Shown here piece by piece: positions 37,131 to 45,908 of a stretch of DNA of 64,000 nt (positions are counted from its first letter, which is position 1; each line of letters opens with the position of its first letter). Position numbers and translations under genes: made by a program. Origin of the DNA: DASTCZ01 sp963704455 (GTDB lineage: Bacteria > Acidobacteriota > Terriglobia > Acidiferrales > UBA7541); assembly GCA_963704455.1 (NCBI GenBank), contig OY969905.1, forward strand, positions 1,984,001 to 2,048,000, given 5' to 3'. The notes below the pieces were generated by a model. The model ran no database searches and was not told the origin of the DNA. It saw only the letters and a program-made list of their open reading frames with translations.

Positions 37131-38381
37131 TTATTTCTGCGCGCCAACTGGAACAGGCTTCGCCGCCGCTGCCGCCGGCCTCGCAGTCGTCGGCCCCTGC
37201 GTATAACTCCGCACCGCCGCGCCGACTCCCGCGCCCGGCGCCGTGCGATGGCCCTGATCCAGCAACACTTTTTCGAGTGAAGCCAAAAAGAGCAGCACGT
37301 TCGTCCGCTGGCTCGCAAATCCCATCAGCCCAACGCGCCACATCTTCCCCTTCAGCGCGCCAAAGCCGCCTGCGATTTCAATTCCGAATTCGCTCAACAG
37401 AGCGCGGCGCGTCTTCACGTCGTCCACGCCTTCCGGCACATTCACCGCTGTCACCGTCGCAAGGCGGTCGCCCGGATTCTGCACAAGCATCGACATCCCC
37501 ATCGCTTCAAGACCGGCGATAAGCGCTTGCTGGTTCTGCCGGTGGCGCTCCCATCGCGCTTCGAGTCCTTCTTCGCTCACCATTCGCATCGCCTCTCGCA
37601 GCGCATACAACAGCGAAATCGGCGGCGTGTGGTGGTACAGCCGTTCGCTTCCCCACATGCTCATGGTGTTTGTAAGATCAAAATACCAGCTCTGCACTTT
37701 GGTCTTCCGCGCCTTGATCACTTCTTCTGCTCGCGCGCTCACCGTAATCGGAGCCATTCCCGGCGGCGCGCTCAACGCTTTTTGCGAGCCGCTGAAACAG
37801 ATGTCCACGCGCTGGCGGTCGATGTCGAGCGGAATTCCCGCGAGCGTGGCGACCGCGTCCACCACCAGCAGCGCACCCAATTCGTCGGCAACTTTTCTGT
37901 AGTCGTCAATCCGCTGTACCACGCCTGTGGAAGTTTCGCCGTGCGCCAGCCCGATGATTTTTACTTTCTTTCCCTTCCCCGCGCGCCGGACGTCCTCCGG
38001 ATCCACGGTTCGCCCGTAAGGCGCTTCCACGCGGATGATGTTCGCGGGTGTGCGCTCAGCCACCAGCGCCATGCGCTCGGAAAACCAGCCGTTCACACAG
38101 ATAAGGGCGTCGTCGCCCGCTTCCAGCGGATTCAGCACGGCGGCCTCGATGCCACCAGAGCCCGACGCCGAAATCGGAAACGTAATCCTGTTGGCCGTCT
38201 GGAAAACGTACTTTATCAGCACTTCGATATCGGCAATCAGCACGTCATTGAACCAGGGGTCCATGTGCCCCACAAGAGGAGTTGAAAGCGCGCGGTAAAC
38301 CCGCGGGTCCACCGACGATGGCCCCGGCGTCAGCATCAGCCGGTTTGGAGGAGTCAAATCACCGATCTTGGGTTTCATCAT
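37131..38381 (-). CDS. Class-V aminotransferase, alanine/serine-glyoxylate type
   Basis: PLP-dependent aminotransferase of about 416 aa from the ATG at 38381 (GAGG 9 bp upstream). Family features are the N-terminal LMLTPGPSSVDPRVYRAL, the GSGGIEAAVLNPL cofactor loop, the aspartate in LLVVDAVATLAGI and the Schiff-base lysine in FSGSQKALSAPPG. The last 40 residues (after LLDQGHR) are an Ala/Pro-rich extension. Likely reactions are alanine or serine with glyoxylate, for photorespiratory-type or C2 metabolism. Specificity cannot be set from these motifs. Confidence 0.87.
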   Translation of the reverse strand: MMKPKIGDLTPPNRLMLTPGPSSVDPRVYRALSTPLVGHMDPWFNDVLIADIEVLIKYVFQTANRITFPISASGSGGIEAAVLNPLEAGDDALICVNGWFSERMALVAERTPANIIRVEAPYGRTVDPEDVRRAGKGKKVKIIGLAHGETSTGVVQRIDDYRKVADELGALLVVDAVATLAGIPLDIDRQRVDICFSGSQKALSAPPGMAPITVSARAEEVIKARKTKVQSWYFDLTNTMSMWGSERLYHHTPPISLLYALREAMRMVSEEGLEARWERHRQNQQALIAGLEAMGMSMLVQNPGDRLATVTAVNVPEGVDDVKTRRALLSEFGIEIAGGFGALKGKMWRVGLMGFASQRTNVLLFLASLEKVLLDQGHRTAPGAGVGAAVRSYTQGPTTARPAAAAAKPVPVGAQK

Positions 38382-38634
38382 TGCGTGGTTTCCTCGCCCG
38401 AAATCCCGGGCCATGAAGACTTGTCTTGGTTCCTATGGGCACGGCGGCGAGGCTGGACGGCGCGGCTCGGTCGTGCGGCTTCTTAGTGTCTCTAAATCCG
38501 TGGTTTAAGGTCAACCGCCAATTTGGTGGTGTCTCTCGCCCTTCCCGGTGGGGTCCTTGGGACGGAAGCGTGTCGTGACCCATTTCTCGCGGCAGGCATC
38601 TAATTCCATAGGGGCATTGCGCAGCGGAGGCTCT

Positions 38635-39417
38635 ATGAGACGGGCGCGATTGAATGATTTCAAACTCTACTCCGCTCCGGCGACGATCCTCGTCGCAACT
38701 CTGCTGTGTGCTCTCGCAGTGCTTGGCGGCGCCACCAGCGGCGCACGACAAAACTCAAGCCAGGACAAAGACCAAGATAAGAACCAGAAAACTAGCGAGC
38801 AGGGTTTTCACGCCGCTGAATTAGTTTCTGTGGGGGATGTTTTCATCCCTATACTCAGCGTTGCGAACGGATTGACAGTCCTAAACGTTTCGATCGGAAA
38901 CGACGGCAAGATCACCGACATCGCAGTAGTGCGCGACCTGGCATCTGCCACCGAACCATCCATTCGCGCGGTGAAAAACTGGGAATTTACTCCCGCAAAG
39001 CTCGACGGCAAGCCCATTGAATCTAGCGTCACCGTGGGCGTTGTGTTTTGCCCCCTCTACGGCCCTTCGCAGCAAGTCACGTTGCCCCCGGTCGAACCGC
39101 CCGGCGATGCCGGGGAAAAAATCAAATCAGCCAACCCCTTTGCCCCCCCCGAAATTACCGCCGCGAAATTTCCCGCGGGGCCGATTCCTATGAATTACGT
39201 AGGCCCATCCTCCACTGTAATACTTCAGGCAATCATCGCGGCTGACGGCAGCCTCTCGTATACAAAAGTGGTGCGCGAACTTGATGGCAAAACGGTTCCC
39301 GCGATCAACTCGATGAATGACTGGGAATTTAAGCCCGCGAAGTTTGCCGAAAAGCCCGTGCGTTCAATTGTGGTGGTTGCATTCGGGTTTCGACCGTATC
39401 CGCAGGACTCAAATTAG
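38635..39417 (+). CDS. Secreted protein with two TonB C-terminal-like domains
   Basis: A 260-residue exported protein. The start at 38635 has GGAGG 5 bp upstream; a longer frame from 38548 has no ribosome site. A transmembrane or signal segment (ATILVATLLCALAVLGGATS) is followed by a Gln/Asp/Lys-rich linker. Two similar beta-alpha units follow, each ending in a phrase of the kind VKNWEFTPAKLDGKPIES and MNDWEFKPAKFAEKPVRS, as in TonB_C / energy-transducer C-termini. No ExbB/ExbD gene is adjacent, and without a long Pro-rich spanner it may not be a true TonB. Confidence 0.78.
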   Translation: MRRARLNDFKLYSAPATILVATLLCALAVLGGATSGARQNSSQDKDQDKNQKTSEQGFHAAELVSVGDVFIPILSVANGLTVLNVSIGNDGKITDIAVVRDLASATEPSIRAVKNWEFTPAKLDGKPIESSVTVGVVFCPLYGPSQQVTLPPVEPPGDAGEKIKSANPFAPPEITAAKFPAGPIPMNYVGPSSTVILQAIIAADGSLSYTKVVRELDGKTVPAINSMNDWEFKPAKFAEKPVRSIVVVAFGFRPYPQDSN

Positions 39418-39463
39418 TGGAGACAATTATTGCGGCGGACGAGCCGCTCCTCTGGCGAGCAAT

Positions 39464-40453
39464 CTAAAACCGGCTAAGGATGTAATACAGCGTTGACCCA
39501 ATCAGCGCCGCTCCCGGAATCGTCAGCACCCAAGCCCACATGATGCGCCGCGTCACTCCCCAGCGCACAGCGGTCAGGCGGCGCGAAGCGCCCACGCCGA
39601 CGATCGCTCCCGTGATTGTGTGCGTTGTGCTGACGGGAATGCCGAAATGCGCCGTGCCAATCAGCGTGAGCGCGCCCGCAGTCTCCGCGGAAAAGCCGCC
39701 GAACGGAGTGAGCTTCGTGATCCGCTGGCCCATCGTTTTCACCACCCGCCAGCCGCCCGCCATGGTTCCTCCGCCCATCGCGACGTGGCAGGCGATAATC
39801 ACCCAAAACGGCACAGCGTAAGATTTCAGCACGCCGCCCGCGACGAGCGCGGTCGTAATGATGCCCATGCTTTTTTGCGCGTCATTGGTGCCGTGGCCCA
39901 GACTATAGCCCGCCGCGGAAATGAGCTGTAGTCGGCGAAACCAGCGGTCCACCTTCGCGGGAGAATGATTGCGCGCAAACCAGCTTGTGATCACAGAAAC
40001 AATTATCGCCACAAACATTCCTATAAATGGCGCGATAAAAATAAAAATCACCGGCTTCGTCCACCCGGAACCGATGAGGGCGCTGAAGCCGGCTTTGGCC
40101 ACGGCCGCCCCGCCGTAGCCTCCCATCAGCGCATGGGACGAACTGGTAGGAAGGCCCAACACAAGCGTGAATAGATTCCACAGAATCGCGCCAAGTAGTC
40201 CGGCGATCAGAACTTTTTCGTTTACCAGCTCGATATGGACCATCCCCGTGCCGATGGTCTTCGCGACCGCCGTGCCAAACACAAACGCGGCAATGAAATT
40301 CCAGAATGCCGCCCACAGTACAGCCTGCACGGGGCTGAGCACGCGCGTCGATACGACGGTGGCGATCGAATTAGCGGCGTCGTGCCAGCCATTTGAAAAA
40401 TCAAATGCAAGCGTGATGGCGATGATGAGAACGAGGAGGTGAAAAGCGGACAT
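39464..40453 (-). CDS. Inorganic phosphate transporter, PiT family
   Basis: Low-affinity phosphate (probably metal-phosphate) symporter, 329 aa. The N-terminal signature DFSNGWHDAANSIATVVSTR and its C-terminal counterpart SLGHGTNDAQKSMGIIT show the internal duplication of the family. Ten or so transmembrane segments are apparent. It lies 35 bp downstream of the DUF47 gene, which is the usual PiT partner, so the two form an operon. Confidence 0.94.
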   Translation of the reverse strand: MSAFHLLVLIIAITLAFDFSNGWHDAANSIATVVSTRVLSPVQAVLWAAFWNFIAAFVFGTAVAKTIGTGMVHIELVNEKVLIAGLLGAILWNLFTLVLGLPTSSSHALMGGYGGAAVAKAGFSALIGSGWTKPVIFIFIAPFIGMFVAIIVSVITSWFARNHSPAKVDRWFRRLQLISAAGYSLGHGTNDAQKSMGIITTALVAGGVLKSYAVPFWVIIACHVAMGGGTMAGGWRVVKTMGQRITKLTPFGGFSAETAGALTLIGTAHFGIPVSTTHTITGAIVGVGASRRLTAVRWGVTRRIMWAWVLTIPGAALIGSTLYYILSRF

Positions 40454-40488
40454 TTTCTATTTGGCGGAGATTCAGAGCCGGCCGCGCC

Positions 40489-41115
40489 TCATGCGTTTTT
40501 CAAAGTCACAGTTTCGATCACGTTGGCCACGTCTTCACACTTGTCCACGGCCGTTTCGATCACCTCAATAATTTCCTTCCACTTGATAATCTCCACGGGG
40601 TCTTTTTCTTCCACGAAAAGCTTGGCCATCAGATCGCGGCTCACACGGTCGCTCTCGTTTTCCAACCGGTTGATTTCGATGCAATAGCTCAGGATGTGAT
40701 CCTGCTTGCCGAGTGTGCGCACGGCGGCGGCAACCTGTCCGGTGGCTTCGTGGAGGATGGCGGCCAGATCCGCGACGCCGGGCATCACGCGGTCAATGCG
40801 GTAGGTCACCATGCGGCTCGCGGCGGCGTCCGTCAGGTCAATCACGTCGTCGATGCGGCTGGAAAGGAGCTGGATGTCTTCGCGGTCAAACGGCGTGATG
40901 AAAGTCTTGTTCAGGCGCGTCATGAGCGTGTGCGTCATGTCGTCGCCCGCGTGCTCGATGTCCTTGATGCGGTCCGCGTACTTGGCCGCTCCGTCGCCCT
41001 TCTGAAACATCTCGACGAGCACCGCCGATCCCTTGTGAATGTTTTCGGCCAGAGCGATGAACATCTCAAAGAAGTTGTCCGCGCGCGGCATGATCCGCTT
41101 CAGCCAACCCGACAT
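40489..41115 (-). CDS. DUF47 / PhoU-like phosphate transport accessory protein
   Basis: All-helical PhoU-fold protein, 208 aa from the ATG at 41115 (MSGWLKRIMPRADNFFEMF). The longer frame to 41235 gives a low-complexity leader and is rejected. Family features are EHAGDDMTHTLMTRLNKTFI, TPFDREDIQLLSSRIDDVID and LENESDRVSRDLMAKLF. It probably regulates the PiT permease encoded next, whose start lies 35 bp after its stop. Confidence 0.93.
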   Translation of the reverse strand: MSGWLKRIMPRADNFFEMFIALAENIHKGSAVLVEMFQKGDGAAKYADRIKDIEHAGDDMTHTLMTRLNKTFITPFDREDIQLLSSRIDDVIDLTDAAASRMVTYRIDRVMPGVADLAAILHEATGQVAAAVRTLGKQDHILSYCIEINRLENESDRVSRDLMAKLFVEEKDPVEIIKWKEIIEVIETAVDKCEDVANVIETVTLKNA

Positions 41116-41277
41116 GGTCTTACCGTCCCTGGAAGGAAGTTTTGAGGGCCTGACTATAGCCGAAGAGCCGGGGGGGCAGCAAGCCGAGCGAGCCGCGCAA
41201 AGCTTGGGCGAGCTAAATGCGCTCATCCCTCCCACGGAGGGGCTAGAGTCGGCCGCGATATCCCGCTTTGAAGGCTA

Positions 41278-41625
41278 TTATTCCGACCAAACAGCCAGTT
41301 CGTTGCCGCTGGGGTCCGTGAAATGGAAGCGGCGGCCGCCCGGAAACTCAAAAATAGGCTTCACGATCTTGCCGCCCGCAGCCTTCACCTTCGCCTCGCA
41401 AGCGGCCAGGTCACTCGCGTAGAGCACAATCAATGCCCCGCCGTTCACAACTCTGCGTTCCTTGGTGAAGCCACCCGAGATGCGCCCGTCTTCAAAGCTG
41501 GTGTAATCCGGCCCGTAATCGGTGAATTTCCATCCGAAAACCTTTATGTAGAATGCCTTCGTTTTGGCGATATCCGTGGCGGGGAATTCAATGTAGTCCA
41601 TGCGTCCGTTGTTTTCCTGAGTCAT
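41278..41625 (-). CDS. VOC (glyoxalase/dioxygenase) superfamily protein
   Basis: A 115-residue vicinal-oxygen-chelate fold protein (MDYIEFPATDIAKTKAFYIK..FGWKF; IVLYASDLAACEAKVKAAGG; FHFTDPSGNELAVW). The terminal Glu of the metal site is present (NELAVW). The N-terminal metal His is replaced in YIEFPA, so it may not be a metal-dependent enzyme. Role unknown. Confidence 0.85.
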   Translation of the reverse strand: MTQENNGRMDYIEFPATDIAKTKAFYIKVFGWKFTDYGPDYTSFEDGRISGGFTKERRVVNGGALIVLYASDLAACEAKVKAAGGKIVKPIFEFPGGRRFHFTDPSGNELAVWSE

Positions 41626-41655
41626 CACGGCGCTTCTCTCCTGTTGTGTACCTGG

Positions 41656-42222
41656 TCATGCATTTTTCTTCGTGTTCGCCCAACCTTGAATCGCTGCCCA
41701 TGCCGAATCGATCACGTTGGATTCATTTTGGCCGGGAGCAAATCCTTCATAAACCATCAAATTGCGAAGCGAATTCAATGTAAGCATCATGCATGCGATT
41801 GAACCAGGCAAAAGGGCTTCATCCCTCATTCGAGACACCCTGCCTGCTAGCCCTTCTTCCCTCTTTCCAATTCCTTCAACTGAGTTAAGCATCTCGACTA
41901 TTTTTCTGCGTATTTGGTCAATCTTAGCTGACGCGTCGTGTATAAAAAGTGCGTTGGACTCACTAACCTTCCTATCTGTCTTCGGTTCATCGACTTTCTT
42001 CGCAGTTGCCCGGTCAGGAAGACGATTAACCAGTTTTAGTGAATGGCAAATGGGACAGTTTTCTTTAGCTCGCAAAGTCGTCCTTCTTTGTGCGAGTCCA
42101 TTACAAATCGTGTTCACCTGCTGCCTAGGGGTCACGTTCGTAAACCGTGAGAGACAATCGTCGCACAGGCCCAACTGATGTTTTTCCAAAGATTCGAGGA
42201 TGCGATCAAGCGAAGTGTTCAT
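41656..42222 (-). CDS. Unrecognised protein with two Cys pairs, in a lower-GC segment
   Basis: A 188-residue protein from the ATG at 42222; a TTG at 42243 is the longest frame. The N-terminal 60 residues contain CDDCLSRFTNVTPRQQVNTI and ENCPICHSLKLVNRL. This looks like a small winged-helix/zinc module, an impression from pattern memory and not a proven match. The middle is charged helix, and the C-terminus (ACMMLTLNSLRNLMVYEGF) is hydrophobic-helical. Its segment is visibly more AT-rich than the flanks. It is followed at a distance of about 50 bp by a PD-(D/E)XK-like gene on the same strand, suggesting a transferred pair. Function unknown. Confidence 0.6.
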   Translation of the reverse strand: MNTSLDRILESLEKHQLGLCDDCLSRFTNVTPRQQVNTICNGLAQRRTTLRAKENCPICHSLKLVNRLPDRATAKKVDEPKTDRKVSESNALFIHDASAKIDQIRRKIVEMLNSVEGIGKREEGLAGRVSRMRDEALLPGSIACMMLTLNSLRNLMVYEGFAPGQNESNVIDSAWAAIQGWANTKKNA

Positions 42223-42274
42223 TTTCGAGTCTGATGTGTCCAAAGATGCTCATTCATGACTAGAAGCCGATACG

Positions 42275-42784
42275 TCATTTACTCCGCCAGAGAATTTCCC
42301 AGCCATTTAGGTACGGTTCTAAATCCGTTGAGTGTTCGTCCTGATCCAGGGTCCTCTTCTTGTTGGTTGGGTCGTGAGCCTGCCCGTATTTACCAGGAGC
42401 TTCGACCCATTTACGGTAGTCAGCGTTCAGCCAGAGGTCTACTTTTCGGGTTGGAACAACAAAAAACTTCAAGTCCTTGTTGTCGATAGCAAGGTCTACG
42501 AGCACTGTAAAGTCATCCTGGTCAGAAATGGAACGAAAGATTGTACCGTCTTTTTTTACCACCCATTGCCATTGGGAATAGGCTGAGGATTTTGTCTTCA
42601 CCCTAATTCTGATCGTCCGATCGCTGCTTGTCGCAAGAACATCAAAAGCAGGTGTGTTTCGGGGAACCAATGCTGCAATCACTCCGCGCTTCAGGAGCTC
42701 CGCCACAACGTAATATTCTCCAGCGTTGCCGATTAGCGAACCTTCGCCAGCCTTAATCCTGCCTTTTTCTTTCCCTTTCAGCAT
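42275..42784 (-). CDS. PD-(D/E)XK nuclease-like protein
   Basis: A 169-residue protein from the ATG at 42784, with GGAG about 10 bp upstream. Longer frames would overlap the S9 peptidase gene. The core pattern is GNAGEYYVVAELLKRGVIAA, then PAFDVLA and IRIRVKTKSS. This gives the Glu, Asp and Lys arrangement of small restriction-endonuclease-fold proteins such as those annotated as group I intron-associated endonucleases. The C-terminus (VDLWLNADYRKWVEAPGKYG) is typical of that group. It is the upstream partner of the Cys-pair gene. Defence, DNA repair or a former intron or element cargo are all possible. Confidence 0.65.
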   Translation of the reverse strand: MLKGKEKGRIKAGEGSLIGNAGEYYVVAELLKRGVIAALVPRNTPAFDVLATSSDRTIRIRVKTKSSAYSQWQWVVKKDGTIFRSISDQDDFTVLVDLAIDNKDLKFFVVPTRKVDLWLNADYRKWVEAPGKYGQAHDPTNKKRTLDQDEHSTDLEPYLNGWEILWRSK

Positions 42785-42851
42785 GTACGTCTTTACTCCA
42801 TTGACTCCCCGACAACCTTCCACAACGCGGAACAAGGATGGGGCCAATTCG

Positions 42852-45680
42852 CTACCGACTGCAACAGCGATCATCGTCGGGTGGCGGAGGCGGCGTCTGT
42901 CCAGTCCCTCCGGCTCCGCGCCCACGCGCCGTGTCGCCCAGGTTGGCGCGTTCGCGCTGAAGCTCGATGAGATCCGCGCCGTCTTCCGATGAACCAAGCA
43001 GCCAGCGGCTGAAATAATTCATCCGCTGCCACATTACGTAATCGCCGTCCGTGGTGTAACCGTGACGCTGCCCAGGCAATACAAGCATGTCGAATCGCTT
43101 GTCGGCACGAATGAGCGCATCGGCCAGCCGCATGGTATTGGCCATGTGGACGTTGTTGTCCATGTCACCAGTGGTGAGCATCAAGTGGCCTTTCAAGTTC
43201 TTCGCCAGCTCGGAGTTCTTGTCAATGTTGTAAAGGAATTTGACGGTGCCATCCTTCTCCGCCTCTTCCTTGATGCCGTGATATTTCTCGCTCCAATACT
43301 TGTTGTAAACCTGGTTCTCGTGGTTGCCGGATTCTGACCACGCCACCTTGAAGAAATCCGGAAACTCGAGGAGCGCCGCCGCGGACATGAATCCACCGCC
43401 GCTGTGCCCCCAGATGCCGACGCGGTTGATGTCAATATAAGGATGGAGCGCGGCGAGTTGCTCGGCGGCGGCTTTCTTATCCGCGAGGCCGTAGTCGCGC
43501 AGGTTCCCGTAGCCGAATGTTTCGTACCACCGGTCGCGGTTCGGATTGCCGCCGCGGTTGCCGACTTCGATGACGATGAAACCGACGTTGGCAAGCGTGC
43601 CGCTGGCATTCCGCGCGTTAAAGGTCTTCGTGACGCTCTCCGTTTGCGGCCCCGGATACACGTATTCGATGAGCGGGTATTTCTTGCGCGCATCGAAGTC
43701 AAACGGTTTGTACATCACGCCGTAGATGTCCGTGATGCCGTCATCCGCTTTGATGTGAAACGGCTCCGGATATTTGAAGCCGGCTTCGAGTAGACGGTGG
43801 ACATCAGCTGTCTCGAGTTCCGTGACGACCGTGCCCATATTGTCCACCAGCGTTGACTTCGGCGCGGTGTCCACGCGCGAGAAAGTATCAATGAAAAGCC
43901 TGCCGTCGTCGGAAGTGCTTACCGCGTGATCGAAACTGCCGGGTGTGAGAAGTTTCAGGCCAGTGCCATCGAGGTTCGCCTTGTAAAGATGCGAATAATA
44001 CGGGTCCTCATCGGGCTCGTGTGAATTCGCCGTGAAATACATCGACCGTGCCTTGCCGTCCACCGAAACGATGTTGTCCGTCATGTACTCGCCGGAAGTG
44101 ATCTGGCTCTTCAGCGCGCCTGCACCGTCGTAGAGATAGTAGTGGCCCCAACCATCGCGCTCGGACCACCATAGAATTTCGGCGCCGTTGTTCAGGATGT
44201 GCACGGGCTTCACGTCAATGAAAACGTTTGCGCGCTCCTGGATGAGTGATTTCACCGTGCCGGTCGCGGTGTCTGCAACGCAAAAATCCACGCGGTGCAG
44301 GTCGCGGCTCGAACGCTCGAAATAAAGCTTGTCGTTGGTGTCCGCGAGCCAGATGGGCGTGATGCCGCCGAACATTCCGCCGCCACCACCTCCGCCTCTT
44401 CCTCCTCCTCCGCCGCCTTCGCCATCGTCGCGTATTTGCTGCAGTTCGCGCGAGCGGTACGTCACGCGGTCAGTGGAAACTTGAACCGTCTGATCCTTGA
44501 ATGATTCAGCCTTGATCGTCACGCGCGCCTTGGAAGCCACGTCGAAAACGTACATCTCAAATTGCGGCGCGTTCTCGTCGCCCGCCATTGCGTACCGGTA
44601 AGTTTCAAGAATGGGCCGCGGATTCGCGAGCGTATGGATGACCCACAAATCTGCAACCTTGCGCTCATCGGCGCGGATAACGCTGAATTTTTTCGAGTCC
44701 TTCGACCATTCCACTCCGATGGCGGGCGTGCGCGGGCCGGGCTTCACCTTGTCATTGCGCTGGTCGCGCTTGAGCATCTGCTGTTCTTCGTCGAGCAGGA
44801 CTCGCGCGTAACTGAAGTGCTCTTCACCATCGGTGGTGAGTTGCGTTTCAACGACGGTTGTGTCGCCGGGATTCTTCTGCGCCTTCTTGTAGTTGGCGTC
44901 GTCCATCATGTATAGGTTGAATCCGCGCGCGAAAAGAATCGTTTTGCTGTCGGGCGAAATCGAAGATGCCCATCGCGGACGCGCGGTGTTCGGCTCGAAT
45001 TTGTCGAGGCGCGTGATTTTTCCGGAAGCGATTTCCAGCTCGAAATAAATTGTGCGCGTTGTTTCCGGCGGTGTTGCGGGAGCGCCTGCCGCTGCGCCCC
45101 GTCCGCCGCGGCCGCGTCCTCCCTGCTGTTGCTGCTGTTCGGTCTGGTTCTGTTCCTGGTTCGTTTCGTCGGTCTTTTCTTCCTTCTTTTCCTCGTTCGG
45201 GATCACCGCATCTTTTGACACCATCACTTCAAACGTGAGCACGGTGTCCTTTTTCCCAAGGTGCAAATTGCGAATAGGCAAATGCTGCGCGTCATAAGCA
45301 AATCCGGTAAGCAACGAAAGTTGCGCCGCGACCTTGGCGTTGTCGAAAAGCGGCGTCTTCGTCTTCTTCACCGGGTCCACGATCCAATAGTGCGTGCCAT
45401 CCGTCGTCTCAAAGCTGTACCAGAAGCGGTTGGATTCCATGAACCAGTGCGGCGTCACGCTTGTATCAAATATTAGCTTGCCGATTTTCGCGGGCGTCCA
45501 GCGCGCGGCCATATCCCAGTTCGGTGTAACAGGCGCGGCCTGCGCGCCGCCGCCCTGCATCTGCGGATTTTGCGCGAGCAGGTTTGTGACAACCACAGTC
45601 GAAATTATCAGTGCGGCCAACAGGATCGGCCACGCAAAACGGATTTGCTTCAATGACTTCCGCGAAGAAAGGGCTTTCAT
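42852..45680 (-). CDS. Secreted DPP-IV-type S9 prolyl peptidase
   Basis: A 942-residue exported serine peptidase. A signal anchor lies at about residues 14-36 (FAWPILLAALIISTVVVTNL), then a beta-propeller (DPPIV_N) region, then the alpha/beta-hydrolase domain. The catalytic triad is visible: Ser760 (GHSGGG), Asp839 or 841 (TTGDMDNNVH) and His873 (GQRHGY). Two low-complexity inserts are unusual: a Glu/Gln/Gly-rich block near residues 165-205 and a poly-Gly block near 430. The C-terminal 20 residues are Gly/Pro/Asp/Cys-rich. AGGAGG 11 bp before the ATG supports the start. It would release X-Pro dipeptides from peptides in the periplasm or outside the cell. Confidence 0.9.
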   Translation of the reverse strand: MKALSSRKSLKQIRFAWPILLAALIISTVVVTNLLAQNPQMQGGGAQAAPVTPNWDMAARWTPAKIGKLIFDTSVTPHWFMESNRFWYSFETTDGTHYWIVDPVKKTKTPLFDNAKVAAQLSLLTGFAYDAQHLPIRNLHLGKKDTVLTFEVMVSKDAVIPNEEKKEEKTDETNQEQNQTEQQQQQGGRGRGGRGAAAGAPATPPETTRTIYFELEIASGKITRLDKFEPNTARPRWASSISPDSKTILFARGFNLYMMDDANYKKAQKNPGDTTVVETQLTTDGEEHFSYARVLLDEEQQMLKRDQRNDKVKPGPRTPAIGVEWSKDSKKFSVIRADERKVADLWVIHTLANPRPILETYRYAMAGDENAPQFEMYVFDVASKARVTIKAESFKDQTVQVSTDRVTYRSRELQQIRDDGEGGGGGGRGGGGGGGMFGGITPIWLADTNDKLYFERSSRDLHRVDFCVADTATGTVKSLIQERANVFIDVKPVHILNNGAEILWWSERDGWGHYYLYDGAGALKSQITSGEYMTDNIVSVDGKARSMYFTANSHEPDEDPYYSHLYKANLDGTGLKLLTPGSFDHAVSTSDDGRLFIDTFSRVDTAPKSTLVDNMGTVVTELETADVHRLLEAGFKYPEPFHIKADDGITDIYGVMYKPFDFDARKKYPLIEYVYPGPQTESVTKTFNARNASGTLANVGFIVIEVGNRGGNPNRDRWYETFGYGNLRDYGLADKKAAAEQLAALHPYIDINRVGIWGHSGGGFMSAAALLEFPDFFKVAWSESGNHENQVYNKYWSEKYHGIKEEAEKDGTVKFLYNIDKNSELAKNLKGHLMLTTGDMDNNVHMANTMRLADALIRADKRFDMLVLPGQRHGYTTDGDYVMWQRMNYFSRWLLGSSEDGADLIELQRERANLGDTARGRGAGGTGQTPPPPPDDDRCCSR

Positions 45681-45908
45681 AATCGAGCTGCCTCCTGAGC
45701 AGATTCAAACCTGTTGCCTCGCGCAAAGGCGGGCACACACCAGCGACGGCTCGTGAATGTATCGCGGATGCGCGCTTTTCGCCAGAGGCGAACGCAACGG
45801 AACAGCTAGTACTTCGCGGCGCCGCCCGAATTCCACAATGCACGCGCGCGGCGGATTTCCGATTCGATGTAGAATGCAAAGGAAGAATCAATCACGGAGG
45901 ATTTCGGC

